A DNA stretch of 64,000 bases from Chlorobiaceae bacterium (GTDB lineage: Bacteria > Bacteroidota > Chlorobiia > Chlorobiales > Chlorobiaceae), in contig JAAXXK010000005.1 in the NCBI GenBank assembly GCA_013334525.1, forward strand, positions 18,857 through 82,856. Direction: 5' to 3'. Shown here piece by piece: positions 1 to 15,968 of this stretch. The position numbers and the translations under genes are program-made. The notes below the pieces were generated by a model. It saw only the letters and a program-made list of their open reading frames with translations, had not been told where the DNA came from and did not search any database. Each line of letters opens with the position of its first letter. The stretch's first letter is position 1.

Positions 1-3000
1 CGACCAATTACAACGCGCTCACGATCGGAAACCTGACGGGTGCCAACAACCTTGCCACGATCAACAAGGCGACGCTGACGCTGACGGGCAGCCGGGCCTA
101 TAACGGCCAGGCAACATTCACCTTTGCGGCATTCACTCCCAACGGATATATCAACGGTATCGGAAGCGAGACTTTAAGGCTTACGGGTACCGGCAGCGTG
201 GGCAGCAAGGACGTTACGGGAAGCCCGCAGCTCCTGACGCAGGGTACGCTGGCGATCAGCAACGGTAACGGAGGAGGCCTGGCGTCGAACTACCAGATCG
301 CGGCCAGCGGCAACACGGGCAATGTGACCAAAGCGGACTACGTCACGATCAGCGGCAGCAAGACCTACAACGGTAATGCAGACTTCACCGACGTGACGCT
401 GACGGGTGTTGCCAGTGAAACCTTCACGGTTCCGACGGCAACGGCCAACAGCCAGAACGTGGTTGGCGCGACCACCTTCATTGATACGAGCGGCACGATC
501 ACAGGCAACACAGGAACGGCACTGACTACCAACTACAACCCCCTTGTGATCGGAAACCTGACCGGCACGAACAATGTCGCCACGGTCACCAGGGCAACGG
601 TGACGCTGACCGGCAGCCGTACCTATGACGGCGGTACGGCTTTCAGTTATACCGCATTCGGTTCGCACGGGGTCATCGAGGGTGTCGGAAGTGAGTCGCT
701 GCAGTTGAGCGGTTCCGGCAGCGTGGGCAGCAAGGATGTTGCGGCAGGTCCGCAGGTCCTTGACGCCACAGGACTTACGCTCTCAAACGGTTCGGGCTCG
801 GCCAGCAACTACCAGATCGCTGTCAGCGGAAATACGGGCACAATCGGCAAGGCGAACTACACGACGTTGATCGGCAGCAAGAGCTATAACGGCAATGCGG
901 AATTCACCAATGTGACGCTGACGGGCGTGAACGGAGAGACCTTCACGGTACCAGGGGCGACGGCCGACAACAAGGACGTTGCCACAGCGAGCAGCTTCAC
1001 CGGCACGAGCGGGATTTTCACAGGCAACACCTCTGCTGCGCTGACGGGCAACTACAACAACCTCGTCCTTGGCGGACTGACGACCAACACGGCGACCATC
1101 ACCAGGGCGACGGTGACGTTGGCCGGGAGCAGGGTTTACAATGGAACTGCGGCCTTCAACGGTTCGGATTTCGGCTCGGTCAGCACGGGCATTTCAAGTG
1201 AGGCGTTGACGTTGACGGGCGCAGGCAGTGTCGGCAGCAAGGATGTTTCGGGTACCCCTCAGGGCCTGACGACAGGTACGCTGGCGCTCGCCAACGGGAC
1301 CGGAGGCGGCCTGGCGGCAAACTACCAGATTGCTGGCAGCGGCAATACGGGTATGGTGACGAAAGCGGATTACACCGCCATCAGCGGCAGCAAGAGCTAT
1401 AACGGCAATGTGAACTTCAGCAACGTGACGCTGACAGGCGTGAACGGAGAGACCTTCACTGTACCTACGGCAACGGCCAACAGCAAGGATGTGGCTACGG
1501 CGTCCACCTTTACTGGCACGGGCGGCACGATCACGGGCAATACCGGAGATGCACTGACGACCAACTACAACTCGCTGACGATCGGAAACCTGACCGGCGC
1601 GAACAATGTAGCCACGATCACCAGGGCAACGGTGACGCTTGCCGGCAGCAGGGCATATAACGGCGGTATGGTGTTCAATGGCTCTGATTTCGGCACGGTC
1701 AACACCGGTGTTGGAACAGAGACGCTGACGTTGACCGGGGCAGGCACCGTGGGCAGCAAAGACGTGTCGGCAGGCTCTCAGGGCCTCACGACTGGCTCGC
1801 TGGCGCTGGTCACCGCAACGGGTCTGTCCGGCAACTACCAGATTGCTGCAACCGGCAATACCGGCACCATCACCAAGGCGCATCTGACCGTAACAGCTGA
1901 CAACCAGAGCAGGGAGTACGGCGACAGTAATCCGACCCTGACCAGTGTGATCAGTGGATTCATATCCGGTGAAAACGCCTCGAACATCGGCTTGACGGGA
2001 AGCGCTTCGGTGAGTACCCCGGCGACTGCAACCAGCGATGTAATGGTCGCTGGCTACGCGATCACGCCCAGCCCAGGAGGTCTTGCGTCACCGAATTATG
2101 ACTTCACGACATTTGTTCCCGGAACGCTGACGATCACCAGGGCAACGCTGACGGTTGCAGGCTACGGCGGCAGCAGGCTTTACGGCGGGGCAAACAGCAC
2201 TATCGCATACACCGGCACGTTGAGCGGCAAGAAGTTCGTGAGCGATGATGTCTCCCTTACCTCATCAAGCATCGATGGGAGCATTACCCAAGCCAGCAAC
2301 GTGAACACATACAATGGTGTGCTGACTACCGGCCTCACCGGAGCGAAAGCGGGCAACTACACGCTTGCCTCGAGCACGGGCAACCTGACGATCAATCCCG
2401 CTCCGTTGGGCGTGACGGCAAACGATGACAGCAAGGTGTACGACGGCTCAGCCTATTCCGGCGGCAATGGAGTAACCTACAGCGGCTTCGTGAACAGCCA
2501 GGACCCCTCGGTGCTTTCCGGCACGCTGGCCTACGGTGGTTCGTCGCAGAACGCGGTCAACACGGGCGACTATGTGATCACTCCTTCCGGATTGACGAGC
2601 ACGAACTACCACATCACCTTCGTCGACGGAAAACTGACCATCCAGTCGGCCATAGACGAGCCGAACCAGGTGCCGTTTGATGCGCCGCAACAGGTCGGCG
2701 ATCTTATGCCGACTGGCGAAATGCCTGATCCGCTGTTCAAGATACTGGGCGAAGACGATCTCATCAATGGAGTGACGAGCCTGACATCCACGGACGGCTC
2801 CATTCTCGTTACCATCACTTCAGATCAGGCAGAGTTGGGCTCAACGTTCCGGTTCGTCTTGCCGGAAGCTGTCGTGAGCGGTTCACTGCCGGTTGCGGTT
2901 ACGCTGGCCGATGGCAGCGCGCTTCCTTCATGGCTCAGTTTCAATGCTGGTGACCGGAGCTTCACGGCCACCGGTATACCTGCAGGGGCGCTGCCTCTGC

Positions 3001-3089
3001 GATTGCTGGTCTGGCAGGGCGGGCAGACATTGAGGGTCGAAATCAATGCTGCGGTGATGTCACGCGGTTTGGCCATGAGCGGGCTGTAA
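1..3089 (+). CDS. C-terminal part of a large repeat-rich YDG/MBG-domain surface adhesin (filamentous hemagglutinin-like), truncated at the window start
   Basis: The reading frame is open from base 3 (TNYNALTIGNLTGANNLATINKATLTLTGSRAYNG...) before the listed Met at 198. Repeats of ATVTLxGSRxYNG...VGSKDV...GNTG, then MBG-like blocks (LTVTADNQSREYGDSNPTLT, LTVAGYGGSRLYGG, LGVTANDDSKVYDG). The C-terminus resembles a putative Ig-like domain (LPSWLSFNAGDRSFTATGIP). Confidence 0.85.
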   Translation, partial: TNYNALTIGNLTGANNLATINKATLTLTGSRAYNGQATFTFAAFTPNGYINGIGSETLRLTGTGSVGSKDVTGSPQLLTQGTLAISNGNGGGLASNYQIAASGNTGNVTKADYVTISGSKTYNGNADFTDVTLTGVASETFTVPTATANSQNVVGATTFIDTSGTITGNTGTALTTNYNPLVIGNLTGTNNVATVTRATVTLTGSRTYDGGTAFSYTAFGSHGVIEGVGSESLQLSGSGSVGSKDVAAGPQVLDATGLTLSNGSGSASNYQIAVSGNTGTIGKANYTTLIGSKSYNGNAEFTNVTLTGVNGETFTVPGATADNKDVATASSFTGTSGIFTGNTSAALTGNYNNLVLGGLTTNTATITRATVTLAGSRVYNGTAAFNGSDFGSVSTGISSEALTLTGAGSVGSKDVSGTPQGLTTGTLALANGTGGGLAANYQIAGSGNTGMVTKADYTAISGSKSYNGNVNFSNVTLTGVNGETFTVPTATANSKDVATASTFTGTGGTITGNTGDALTTNYNSLTIGNLTGANNVATITRATVTLAGSRAYNGGMVFNGSDFGTVNTGVGTETLTLTGAGTVGSKDVSAGSQGLTTGSLALVTATGLSGNYQIAATGNTGTITKAHLTVTADNQSREYGDSNPTLTSVISGFISGENASNIGLTGSASVSTPATATSDVMVAGYAITPSPGGLASPNYDFTTFVPGTLTITRATLTVAGYGGSRLYGGANSTIAYTGTLSGKKFVSDDVSLTSSSIDGSITQASNVNTYNGVLTTGLTGAKAGNYTLASSTGNLTINPAPLGVTANDDSKVYDGSAYSGGNGVTYSGFVNSQDPSVLSGTLAYGGSSQNAVNTGDYVITPSGLTSTNYHITFVDGKLTIQSAIDEPNQVPFDAPQQVGDLMPTGEMPDPLFKILGEDDLINGVTSLTSTDGSILVTITSDQAELGSTFRFVLPEAVVSGSLPVAVTLADGSALPSWLSFNAGDRSFTATGIPAGALPLRLLVWQGGQTLRVEINAAVMSRGLAMSGL

Positions 3090-3185
3090 TCATCGTTTGT
3101 TCTCCAGGTACGGCAGGGCTGCCTTTCAGGGGATCCCTGCCGTAGCCGTTTTCAGCTGTCATGGACAGCATCCAGGTAAATAAGA

Positions 3186-3213
3186 GCCGTCCCGGTACAC
3201 GGGGCGGTTTTTA
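3186..3213. terminator. Probable intrinsic terminator after the adhesin gene
   Basis: GCCGTCCCG-GTACA-CGGGGCGG followed by TTTTT (stem includes G-U pairs). Confidence 0.5.
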
Positions 3214-3261
3214 TGTTTCAGGCTGGAAGGATGAAATCAGTTCAGGCAGGGAAGCTGTTGA

Positions 3262-4632
3262 TTAAAGCTCCAATGCTTCAAGGGCTTCGTGGAGGCTTCG
3301 GCATCCATGGATTTTGATGGGGAGCTTCCTGATGGAGGGTTTGAGCTCGCGGGTGTTTGATTCCGGCATGACGATCGATTTGAAGCCGAGGTGGACCGCT
3401 TCGCGGATCCTGCGCTCACCGTCGCTGATGGCCCTCAGTTCGCCGGAGAGGCCGATCTCCCCGCAACAGGCAGCCGAGGGGCTGCAGGGCCTGTCCTGGA
3501 GCCCTGAGGCGATGGCAGCGGCCACGGCGAGGTCGGCTGCCGGCTCGACCAGACGGAGGCCGCCGGCGATCTTGACGAAGACGTCCTGTGCAGAGGTCTG
3601 GAACTGAAGCCGTTTTTCGAGCACGGCGAGGATGATGGCTATGCGCTTCAGGTCGAAGCCGGTGCTGATGCGCTGCGGCATGGCGTAGCCGGTCCTCGAC
3701 ACCAGCGCCTGGACCTCCACGAGCAGCGCCCTTGAGCCCTCGATGCCCGCCAGCACGGCTGTGCCGGGGACGTCGGCCGTCCGGTCGGAGATGAAGAATT
3801 CCGAAGGGTTCGAGACCTCCTCCAGCCCGCTCTCCTCCATGCGGAAGACGCCTATTTCGTTGGTCGGACCGAACCGGTTCTTGACCGAGCGGATGATGCG
3901 GTACCGCTGGTACCCCTCGCCTTCGAACTGGAGCACGGTGTCCACCATGTGTTCGAGCGCCTTGGGGCCGGCGAGCGCCCCCTCCTTGGTGATGTGACCG
4001 ATGATCACGAGGATGAAGTTCTGCTCCTTGGCAGCACGGATAAGCGATGCGGCGCACTCCCTGATCTGGGTGATGGTGCCTGCCGAGCTCTGGTAGTCGG
4101 TAGAGTAGACGGTCTGTATCGAATCGACAATTACCAGTGCTGGCTGTTCGTTGCCGATGGAGTCGAGGATCCGTTCAAGGCCGACTTCGGAGACGAGCCT
4201 GAGGTTCGGCGCCTTGATGCCGAGCCGCTTTGCCCGTTCGCGTATCTGGTTGGGGGACTCCTCACCGGCGATGTAGAGCACTTTTTTCCCGGCAAGCCGA
4301 GGTGCAAGCTGGATCATGAGCGTCGACTTGCCGATGCCCGGCTCACCGCCAACAAGGATGGCCGAGGCCTCCATCAGCCCGCCGCCGAGCACGCGGTCGA
4401 GTTCGCCGATGCCGGTCAGGATGCGGTGAAAGTCGGATGATGATGGATCGTCGAGGTTCTGCACGGCCGGAAGCGAGCCCGAGGGGCGCTTTTTGCGTTG
4501 TTTCGACTCATCCGTTTCTTCGTGGGTTTCGACGAGGGTACCCCAGCTCTGGCATTCAAAGCAACGTCCCTGGTATTTCACCGATACGGCCCCGCAGGCT
4601 GAGCAGACGTATCGGACGGCAGTTTTGGCCAT
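3262..4632 (-). CDS. radA: DNA repair protein RadA
   Basis: N-terminal zinc finger CSACGAVSVKYQGRCFECQSWG, Walker A GGEPGIGKST, KNRFG motif, Lon-like C-terminal domain. Confidence 0.96.
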   Translation of the reverse strand: MAKTAVRYVCSACGAVSVKYQGRCFECQSWGTLVETHEETDESKQRKKRPSGSLPAVQNLDDPSSSDFHRILTGIGELDRVLGGGLMEASAILVGGEPGIGKSTLMIQLAPRLAGKKVLYIAGEESPNQIRERAKRLGIKAPNLRLVSEVGLERILDSIGNEQPALVIVDSIQTVYSTDYQSSAGTITQIRECAASLIRAAKEQNFILVIIGHITKEGALAGPKALEHMVDTVLQFEGEGYQRYRIIRSVKNRFGPTNEIGVFRMEESGLEEVSNPSEFFISDRTADVPGTAVLAGIEGSRALLVEVQALVSRTGYAMPQRISTGFDLKRIAIILAVLEKRLQFQTSAQDVFVKIAGGLRLVEPAADLAVAAAIASGLQDRPCSPSAACCGEIGLSGELRAISDGERRIREAVHLGFKSIVMPESNTRELKPSIRKLPIKIHGCRSLHEALEALEL

Positions 4633-4634
4633 AC

Positions 4635-5522
4635 TCAGAGTCCGTTGGCGCGTCGGAACGACTGCAGCGTGTTTTTCAGGAGCATGGCGATGGTCATCGG
4701 CCCGACGCCTCCGGGCACCGGGGTGATGGCCGAGGATATCAGTGAAACCTGCTCGAAATCGACGTCGCCGACGAGGCGGAAACCGCTCTTGGTCGTCGGG
4801 TCTTCGATGCGGTTGATGCCGACGTCGATGACGACCGCGCCCGGCTTGACCATCTCTGCCTTGATGAACCTCGCCATACCGATAGCAACGATGAGGATGT
4901 CGGCCTGTCGGGTGATGGATGCGATATCTTTCGTCGCGGAGTGGCAGATTGTCACGGTGCAGTTTGTGGCATCGAGCTTCTGCACCATCAGGTTCGCCAT
5001 GGGCTTGCCGACGATGTTGCTGCGGCCGACCACGACACAGTGTTTGCCTTTCGTTTCGATTCCGTAGCGACAGAGCAGTTCAAGGATGCCGTTTGGCGTG
5101 CAGCTGATGTAGCACTGGTCGAGGTGGCCGAGCACCAGGTTGCCGATGTTGACCGGATGGAAGCCGTCGACATCCTTTTTCGGGTCGATGGCCAGTGTTA
5201 CGGCCGTCTCGTCGATATGGGGGGGGAGCGGCTGCTGTACGAGTATGCCGTGCACGTCGGGGTCGGCGTTGAGTTCCGCTATTTTGTCGAGGAGCAGTTG
5301 CTGGGTCGTTTCGGCTTCAAGTTCGATGACGGTCGAATTCATGCCGATCTCTTTGCAACTTTTGGCTTTATTGCGTACATAAACCTGTGACGCAGGGTCC
5401 TGGCCTACGATGATGACCACCAGGCCGGGTACTTTGCCGATTGCGGACCGGTGTTTTTCGACGCTTGATTTAAGCTCCTGCTGAAGATCCGACGATACCT
5501 TTTTTCCGTCTATGAGAACCAT
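4635..5522 (-). CDS. folD: Bifunctional methylenetetrahydrofolate dehydrogenase / methenyltetrahydrofolate cyclohydrolase
   Basis: VGQDPASQVYVRNKAKSCKEIGM, LVQQPLPPHI, VVVGRSNIVGKPM, PVPGGVGPMTIAMLLKNT. Confidence 0.97.
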   Translation of the reverse strand: MVLIDGKKVSSDLQQELKSSVEKHRSAIGKVPGLVVIIVGQDPASQVYVRNKAKSCKEIGMNSTVIELEAETTQQLLLDKIAELNADPDVHGILVQQPLPPHIDETAVTLAIDPKKDVDGFHPVNIGNLVLGHLDQCYISCTPNGILELLCRYGIETKGKHCVVVGRSNIVGKPMANLMVQKLDATNCTVTICHSATKDIASITRQADILIVAIGMARFIKAEMVKPGAVVIDVGINRIEDPTTKSGFRLVGDVDFEQVSLISSAITPVPGGVGPMTIAMLLKNTLQSFRRANGL

Positions 5523-5701
5523 TGGGATTTACGGTGATGTTATGTTGCGTACAGTGTCCGGCTTTCAGTCGCCGACCGTAAAAAACGAAAGATAATGAAG
5601 ATGCGTGAAAAGAGCAGGCAGTATTTCATTCCCCCATCCTCCTTTCCCCAGGATCGGCCGTGCTGCTCGGCCTGTCCAATCCCGGCAATCCATTATTGAC
5701 C

Positions 5702-6241
5702 ATGTCGATCATATCCATCGGTGAAGTCCTCGTTGAGCGTGAGCTTCTTGAGGCACGCTTCAGTTGTCCCCTTGAATTGTGCCGCGGGGCCTGCTGCGTC
5801 GAGGGTGAACTGGGAGCCCCGATCGACCAGCGGGAAGAGGCGTTCCTTCAGTCCTCCGTCGAAGGGGTGCGGGATAAAATATCCGAAAAGAACCTGCGCT
5901 ACATTCGTCGCCACGGATGCACGGAAGTTTATCAGGGAAGCCTCTACACAAGGACCGTCGAGGGACGCGAGTGCGTGTTCGTCCTCTATGAGGATGGGGT
6001 TGCCCTCTGTTCTGTTGAGGCAGGCAAGCCTTTGTCCTGCAGCCTGTTCCCGATCAGGGTGAGAAAAAAGTTCGGATTGGACTATCTTGTCTACGAACAG
6101 CATGCCATGTGCCGTGAAGCCCGCCGGAAGGGCGCCGAACAGAATGTCAGGCTTGTCGATTTCGTGGGCCCCTCACTTGTGGCGCGTTACGGCAGGCAGT
6201 GGTATGAAAGTCTGTTGGAATTCGTCGATTCATCTACCTGA
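5702..6241 (+). CDS. DUF3109-like Cys-rich protein
   Basis: Cysteine pattern SCPLELCRGACCVEGELGAP...C...CSLFPIRV...C. Likely start is the internal Met at 5702 (MSIISIGEV). Confidence 0.7.
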   Translation: MSIISIGEVLVERELLEARFSCPLELCRGACCVEGELGAPIDQREEAFLQSSVEGVRDKISEKNLRYIRRHGCTEVYQGSLYTRTVEGRECVFVLYEDGVALCSVEAGKPLSCSLFPIRVRKKFGLDYLVYEQHAMCREARRKGAEQNVRLVDFVGPSLVARYGRQWYESLLEFVDSST

Positions 6242-6245
6242 GATC

Positions 6246-7703
6246 ATGGTCGAGATCCGGCTACAACAAAGACAGAGTGCCCAGCTCTCGGCGCAGCAGG
6301 TTATCACCAGCCAGTTGCTGCAACTTCCCCTTGGACAGCTCGAACAAAGGATTTATGACGAAGTCCAGGAGAATCCCATGCTCGAACTCGTAGAGGCACC
6401 CCGACCCGGTGAGCCCACCCTGGTCACCGACCAGCCGGCATCTTCGACCGATCCATCAGACATGTTCGATTCGGTTGCCCGTTTCGACCGTTCGACTCTG
6501 AAGGAGCGCACCGATATTCCATACAAGGGGGAGGATGCAGGCGTGCGCCAGCGCTTCAGCTCCTCCGGAGGCTCGGACGAACGATTTTTCCAGGCGATCC
6601 ACCATGACTCGTTCCATGATCAGCTGCTTCGCGAACTCTCCCTGCAGGAGGGGATCGACAGGCGGGAGGTGCTCATCGCGGCCGAAATTCTCGGAAACCT
6701 CGATGGCGATGGCTACCTTACCGAGGAGCCGGGGGTTATTATCGAAGGGCTCGAACAGGCAGGCATAGAGACTGACGAAGATGAGGTTCGCGCCATACAG
6801 AAGAGGATATGGTATCTCGACCCGCCAGGCATAGCTGTAGGAAATCTCGCCGAACGCCTGCTGGTTCAGCTCTCGGTTCACCAGGAGGAGCACGATGCAG
6901 GGGCAGTGCATACGGCTCGCACCATTTTGCGCGAGGCTTTCGACGATTTCCTGAACAAGCGATTCGATCGGCTCCAGAAAAAGCTGGGGGTCGACAAACG
7001 GCAGCTTGAGGCGTCGATCGATGTGATCACTTCGCTTGATCCCCACCCCGGCATTTTCGTCGACGAAGGGGGCCATTACATCTCCCCTGATTTCGTGGTT
7101 ACCTATGAGAACGGCGCTTTGACGGCCGTACTCAACGACCGGAGCAGCCTGTCGGTCAGGGTTTCTGACAGTTACCGCGAGGCGCTTTCGAACCGGAAGC
7201 TTCCGAAGGCGGACAAGCAGTTCATGCGCCAGAAGCTGCAGAGGGCCAACGAATTCGCGACCGCGCTGCAGATCAGGCGCCAGACGCTTCTTAAAGTGAT
7301 GGAGGCCCTGCTCGAAACCCAGGGGAAGTTTTTCATCGACGGCCCCCGATTCCTGCAGCCCCTGATCATGAAGACGGTCGCCGAGCGTACCGGGTTCGAT
7401 ATTTCGACCATCAGCCGGGCGGTCAACGGCAAATATGTCCAGACCCGTTACGGGGTTTTCGAACTCAAGTACTTTTTCAGCGGCTCCCTTTCGACCGACG
7501 AGGGCGATGAGCTTTCGTCGAGGATCATCAAGCAGCAGCTCAGGGAGTTGATCGAGGCTGAGCCTCATGCTGAGCCGCTCAGTGACGACCGGCTGGCCGA
7601 GCTGCTCAGCGCCAAAGGGGTGAGGATTGCGAGGAGGACGGTTGCAAAATACCGGGAACAAATGCAAATTCCAGTTGCAAGGCTAAGAAAAAAAATAGGT
7701 TAA
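6246..7703 (+). CDS. rpoN: RNA polymerase sigma-54 factor
   Basis: Gln-rich region I ([33 protein letters not shown]), the -24 DNA-binding helix region and the RpoN box [11 protein letters not shown]. The listed ORF starts upstream at 6087, but homology begins at Met 6246. Confidence 0.96.
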   Translation: MVEIRLQQRQSAQLSAQQVITSQLLQLPLGQLEQRIYDEVQENPMLELVEAPRPGEPTLVTDQPASSTDPSDMFDSVARFDRSTLKERTDIPYKGEDAGVRQRFSSSGGSDERFFQAIHHDSFHDQLLRELSLQEGIDRREVLIAAEILGNLDGDGYLTEEPGVIIEGLEQAGIETDEDEVRAIQKRIWYLDPPGIAVGNLAERLLVQLSVHQEEHDAGAVHTARTILREAFDDFLNKRFDRLQKKLGVDKRQLEASIDVITSLDPHPGIFVDEGGHYISPDFVVTYENGALTAVLNDRSSLSVRVSDSYREALSNRKLPKADKQFMRQKLQRANEFATALQIRRQTLLKVMEALLETQGKFFIDGPRFLQPLIMKTVAERTGFDISTISRAVNGKYVQTRYGVFELKYFFSGSLSTDEGDELSSRIIKQQLRELIEAEPHAEPLSDDRLAELLSAKGVRIARRTVAKYREQMQIPVARLRKKIG

Positions 7704-7714
7704 TCAATACGAAT

Positions 7715-8260
7715 ATGGGCCACGAAAAGCCGCAGATAAGGTCGACCACGGTCATCGGCGTGATCAGGGACGGCAAGGCCGCTCTCGGAAGCGACGGCCA
7801 GATGACGCTTGGCAACACCGTACTGAAACATTCGACACGAAAGATACGACGCCTTTACCAGGGACGCCTGATCGCAGGTTTTGCCGGTGCTACGGCCGAT
7901 GCCGTCACCCTGCTCGACCGCTTCGAGGAGAAGCTTGAGGCATACAGCGGCAGGCTTGAACGGTCTGCAGTGGAACTTGCCAGGGATTGGCGCACCGACA
8001 AGTACCTGCGCCGCCTTGAGGCGATGCTGGCAATTGTCAGCCCCGACAAGGCGCTGATCATATCCGGTACCGGCGACGTCATTGAACCGGAAGACGGCAT
8101 CGTCGCCATCGGCAGCGGCAGCATGTACGCCCTGGCCGCAGCAAGGTCGCTGATGAAGCACACCTCGCTTTCGGCCGCCGAGATCGTCACGGAAAGCCTG
8201 AAGATCGCGGCCGACATCTGCATCTACACCAACGACCATATCGTTGTGGAAACTCTCTGA
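7715..8260 (+). CDS. hslV: ATP-dependent protease peptidase subunit HslV
   Basis: [37 protein letters not shown]; adjacent to hslU; catalytic Thr preceded by a short propeptide. Confidence 0.97.
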   Translation: MGHEKPQIRSTTVIGVIRDGKAALGSDGQMTLGNTVLKHSTRKIRRLYQGRLIAGFAGATADAVTLLDRFEEKLEAYSGRLERSAVELARDWRTDKYLRRLEAMLAIVSPDKALIISGTGDVIEPEDGIVAIGSGSMYALAAARSLMKHTSLSAAEIVTESLKIAADICIYTNDHIVVETL

Positions 8261-8322
8261 ACGGGCCGTTTCCGGATCGCATGAACCGGCACCGCCCATT
8301 CGGCAAAAACTGAACGACCAAA

Positions 8323-9816
<1,494 letters not shown>

Positions 9817-9833
9817 GTGAAACAGGAGCATCC

Positions 9834-10277
9834 ATGAGCACCACCAACATCCTGGTCATGAACGGCCCCAATCTTTCACGTCTCGGGAAGCGCGAGCCGG
9901 AAATATATGGCAGCCGTACCCTCGAAGACATCAATCGTGAGCTTGACGGGGCTTTTCCCGAAATCAAGTTCGGATTTTTCCAGTCTGAAGAGGAGGGGGA
10001 GTTGTTGCAGAAGCTTTTCGAAATCGAGGATCATGGCGGCTGGTCGGGGGTCGTGCTCAACGCAGGGGCCCTGACGCACTACTCCATCGCACTCCGCGAC
10101 GCCATCAGCGCCGTGAAGATCCCTGTCGTTGAGGTGCATCTCTCCAACATCTATGCACGAGAGGAGTTTCGCCGTAAATCGGTCATATCGGAGGTCTGTG
10201 TCGGGGTCGTCAGCGGCTTCGGCGCCGACAGCTACCATCTCGGCGTAAGGGGCCTGATGGGTATTATCGGCTGGTAG
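9834..10277 (+). CDS. aroQ: Type II 3-dehydroquinate dehydratase
   Basis: ILVMNGPNLSRLGKREPEIYGS, VLNAGALTHYSIALRDAI, VEVHLSNIYAREEFR. Confidence 0.97.
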   Translation: MSTTNILVMNGPNLSRLGKREPEIYGSRTLEDINRELDGAFPEIKFGFFQSEEEGELLQKLFEIEDHGGWSGVVLNAGALTHYSIALRDAISAVKIPVVEVHLSNIYAREEFRRKSVISEVCVGVVSGFGADSYHLGVRGLMGIIGW

Positions 10278-10280
10278 GCT

Positions 10281-11186
10281 TCATATCGAACCGGGTTCGT
10301 CAACCGGCATTGAGCTTTCTGTGTTGAGTTTCTTGATCAACGCCCGAATGTCTTCGAGGCGCCTGACATCGCTTTTCATGAGCACCGGTTTTGTCAGCGC
10401 GGCATGAAGCAGTTGCAGGGCCTCCTCCTTGCGCCCTTCGTCGATGTAGAGAAGCGCCAGTTCATGATAGTGCCTTATGGCTCGGGGATTGATGCTGATT
10501 GCCTTCTTGAAGGCTTGTTCCGACGCCTTGCGGTTTCCTTCAGGCATACCGCCGATGAAGGTGCTGCCGACAATACGGCTGAACCACCCTATGTTCGATA
10601 TCTGATGATGGTATGAGCCCAGGATGGACCACGCCACATCGTCATGCGGATTCAGGGCAAGAGCCTTGTCGAGCTCATGTTTGATCTCTCCAGCCCTTCT
10701 CACTTTTTCCTTTGCCCCAATTTTGTCGGCCTTGAGGGCCAGCGATGCGGCAAGCCAGGTATGGCCGCCGGCGTTGGTGCTGTCGAGCGCTACCGATTTG
10801 CGCGCGTAATCGACCGCCCTGTTGTAGTAGGGTATCCGCTTTGCGCTTTCAGAGGGGCTTATCGACTCGGCGATGGTGATGTTCAGCCTGGCGAGCTTCC
10901 AGAAGAGGTCTGCGCTCTCCGGGCCGGTTTCGAGCATACATTTGTAGAGCGAGTCGGCTGTGGAGTAATTGAGCGACATGAAGGCATTGTCGGCAGCGGT
11001 AAGCGATGTGGCTGGAGCAGGGGCAGGCGCCGCAACGGGTGCCCCTGTTGTTTTGGTTTTGCGAACCGCGCATTCATCATCTGCGGGGAGTGCCGGCAAC
11101 AGCGCCAGAGCAATGATGACGATCTTCGAATGCCTTGAAAAACCTTTACGTAAACGGATCATCAGGAAAGAGTTCATTTGAACCAT
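10281..11186 (-). CDS. Tetratricopeptide-repeat protein with an N-terminal signal/anchor
   Basis: Hydrophobic N-terminus then TPR-like repeats (AVDYARKSVALDSTNAGGHTWLAASLALK; AISINPRAIRHYHELALLYIDEGRKEEA). Confidence 0.7.
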   Translation of the reverse strand: MVQMNSFLMIRLRKGFSRHSKIVIIALALLPALPADDECAVRKTKTTGAPVAAPAPAPATSLTAADNAFMSLNYSTADSLYKCMLETGPESADLFWKLARLNITIAESISPSESAKRIPYYNRAVDYARKSVALDSTNAGGHTWLAASLALKADKIGAKEKVRRAGEIKHELDKALALNPHDDVAWSILGSYHHQISNIGWFSRIVGSTFIGGMPEGNRKASEQAFKKAISINPRAIRHYHELALLYIDEGRKEEALQLLHAALTKPVLMKSDVRRLEDIRALIKKLNTESSMPVDEPGSI

Positions 11187-11710
11187 GGGGAGTCGGGGTG
11201 TTTCAAATGGAGATTCCGGTCGAGTCCGAGCCAGTGTCCGGTAGGCAGAACAATGAACAGCACCGACATGGTTACGAGAGGAGGAATAGTGATGTTGTAG
11301 TATCCTCCTGCCGCGAAATTGAGAAGCAGGAAAAGGCCGAATGCCGCGTTGATCCGGGTGGTGAGTCCAAGAAGCATGGCAACGCCTACGAAGAGCTCTC
11401 CGATGGTCACGATCCAGGCGATCGGCATGACGAGCGGAATGGCGAAATGCTCAAGGTATGAAGCCTGGAACATGGCGACCTGGGCATCGAATGAGCCGCC
11501 GGGCAGCGCTGCTGCCTGCAACTCATGGAAACGTTTGAGGAAATGTCCTTTCATGATGTCGCTCCACATCCATCCTTTCACGACTTTGTGGTATACACCG
11601 TAAATGAAGAGCGAGGTGTAAAGATATCTGAGCAGGAGCGTCGCTATGACCCCGGAGGCCTTGAGTTTATGGGTGGCCAGGTAACTGCGGTTCCACTGGA
11701 AATCTGTCAT
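11174..11710 (-). CDS. DoxX-like membrane protein
   Basis: About four hydrophobic segments; family-like motifs around LVMPIAWIVTIGELFVGVAMLLGLTTRINAAFGLFLLLNF. Overlaps the TPR gene by 13 bp. Confidence 0.7.
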   Translation of the reverse strand: MTDFQWNRSYLATHKLKASGVIATLLLRYLYTSLFIYGVYHKVVKGWMWSDIMKGHFLKRFHELQAAALPGGSFDAQVAMFQASYLEHFAIPLVMPIAWIVTIGELFVGVAMLLGLTTRINAAFGLFLLLNFAAGGYYNITIPPLVTMSVLFIVLPTGHWLGLDRNLHLKHPDSPWFK

Positions 11711-11767
11711 ATACTGCTTTAATCAATGGTTTCGAAAACTACATCCGTAAAGTTACTAAAAAAATAA

Positions 11768-14209
<2,442 letters not shown>

Positions 14210-14448
14210 AATTAATCATTTGTTGCGCATTTCGACAGTCGGCCTCACTTCATGCACGTCGTGATCGAAATCCACAAGGGGGCACACCGGCAGGTGCGCC
14301 CCTTTCTTTTGCTTTGCATCCCGATAAACCGGGAGTCGCGACCATAGTAAATGTGCCATAATTTTAATCAAATCAACGGCCTCGCGCGAGATCGTCGTTA
14401 ATTTCGGGGTCAACGACATTCTGTTGACACATTCGGGGAGCATGTATA

Positions 14449-14481
14449 AAAAAAAGCCAGTGGGGTGCACTGACTTTTTTT
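14449..14481 (-). terminator. Probable intrinsic terminator downstream of adk
   Basis: AAAAAAAGCCAGTG-GGGTG-CACTGACTTTTTTT hairpin, just 3' of adk on the minus strand. Confidence 0.65.
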
Positions 14482-14505
14482 GATGGTATATCGCCTGAGC
14501 GGAGT

Positions 14506-15946
<1,441 letters not shown>

Positions 15947-15968
15947 GATGAGCTGGGCCGGTTAGTAA

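Noticed and set aside
174-668. Antisense ORF (164 aa) opposite the adhesin repeats; also 1194..1883 and 2448..2690
   Set aside because: Low-complexity Arg/Ala/Gly-rich translation mirroring the repeat codons; no family motifs. The sense frame is clearly coding.
6456-7667. 403-aa minus-strand ORF antisense to rpoN
   Set aside because: Shadow ORF; rpoN motifs are unambiguous on the plus strand.
14276-14310. GC hairpin AAGGGGGCACACC-GGCA-GGTGCGCCCCTT followed by TCTTTT
   Set aside because: The T-tract orientation matches no upstream plus-strand gene and the stem pairs imperfectly; too weak to call.
14216-14470. 84-aa minus-strand ORF between priA and adk
   Set aside because: Overlaps the adk terminator hairpin, atypical composition, no motifs; probably not a gene.
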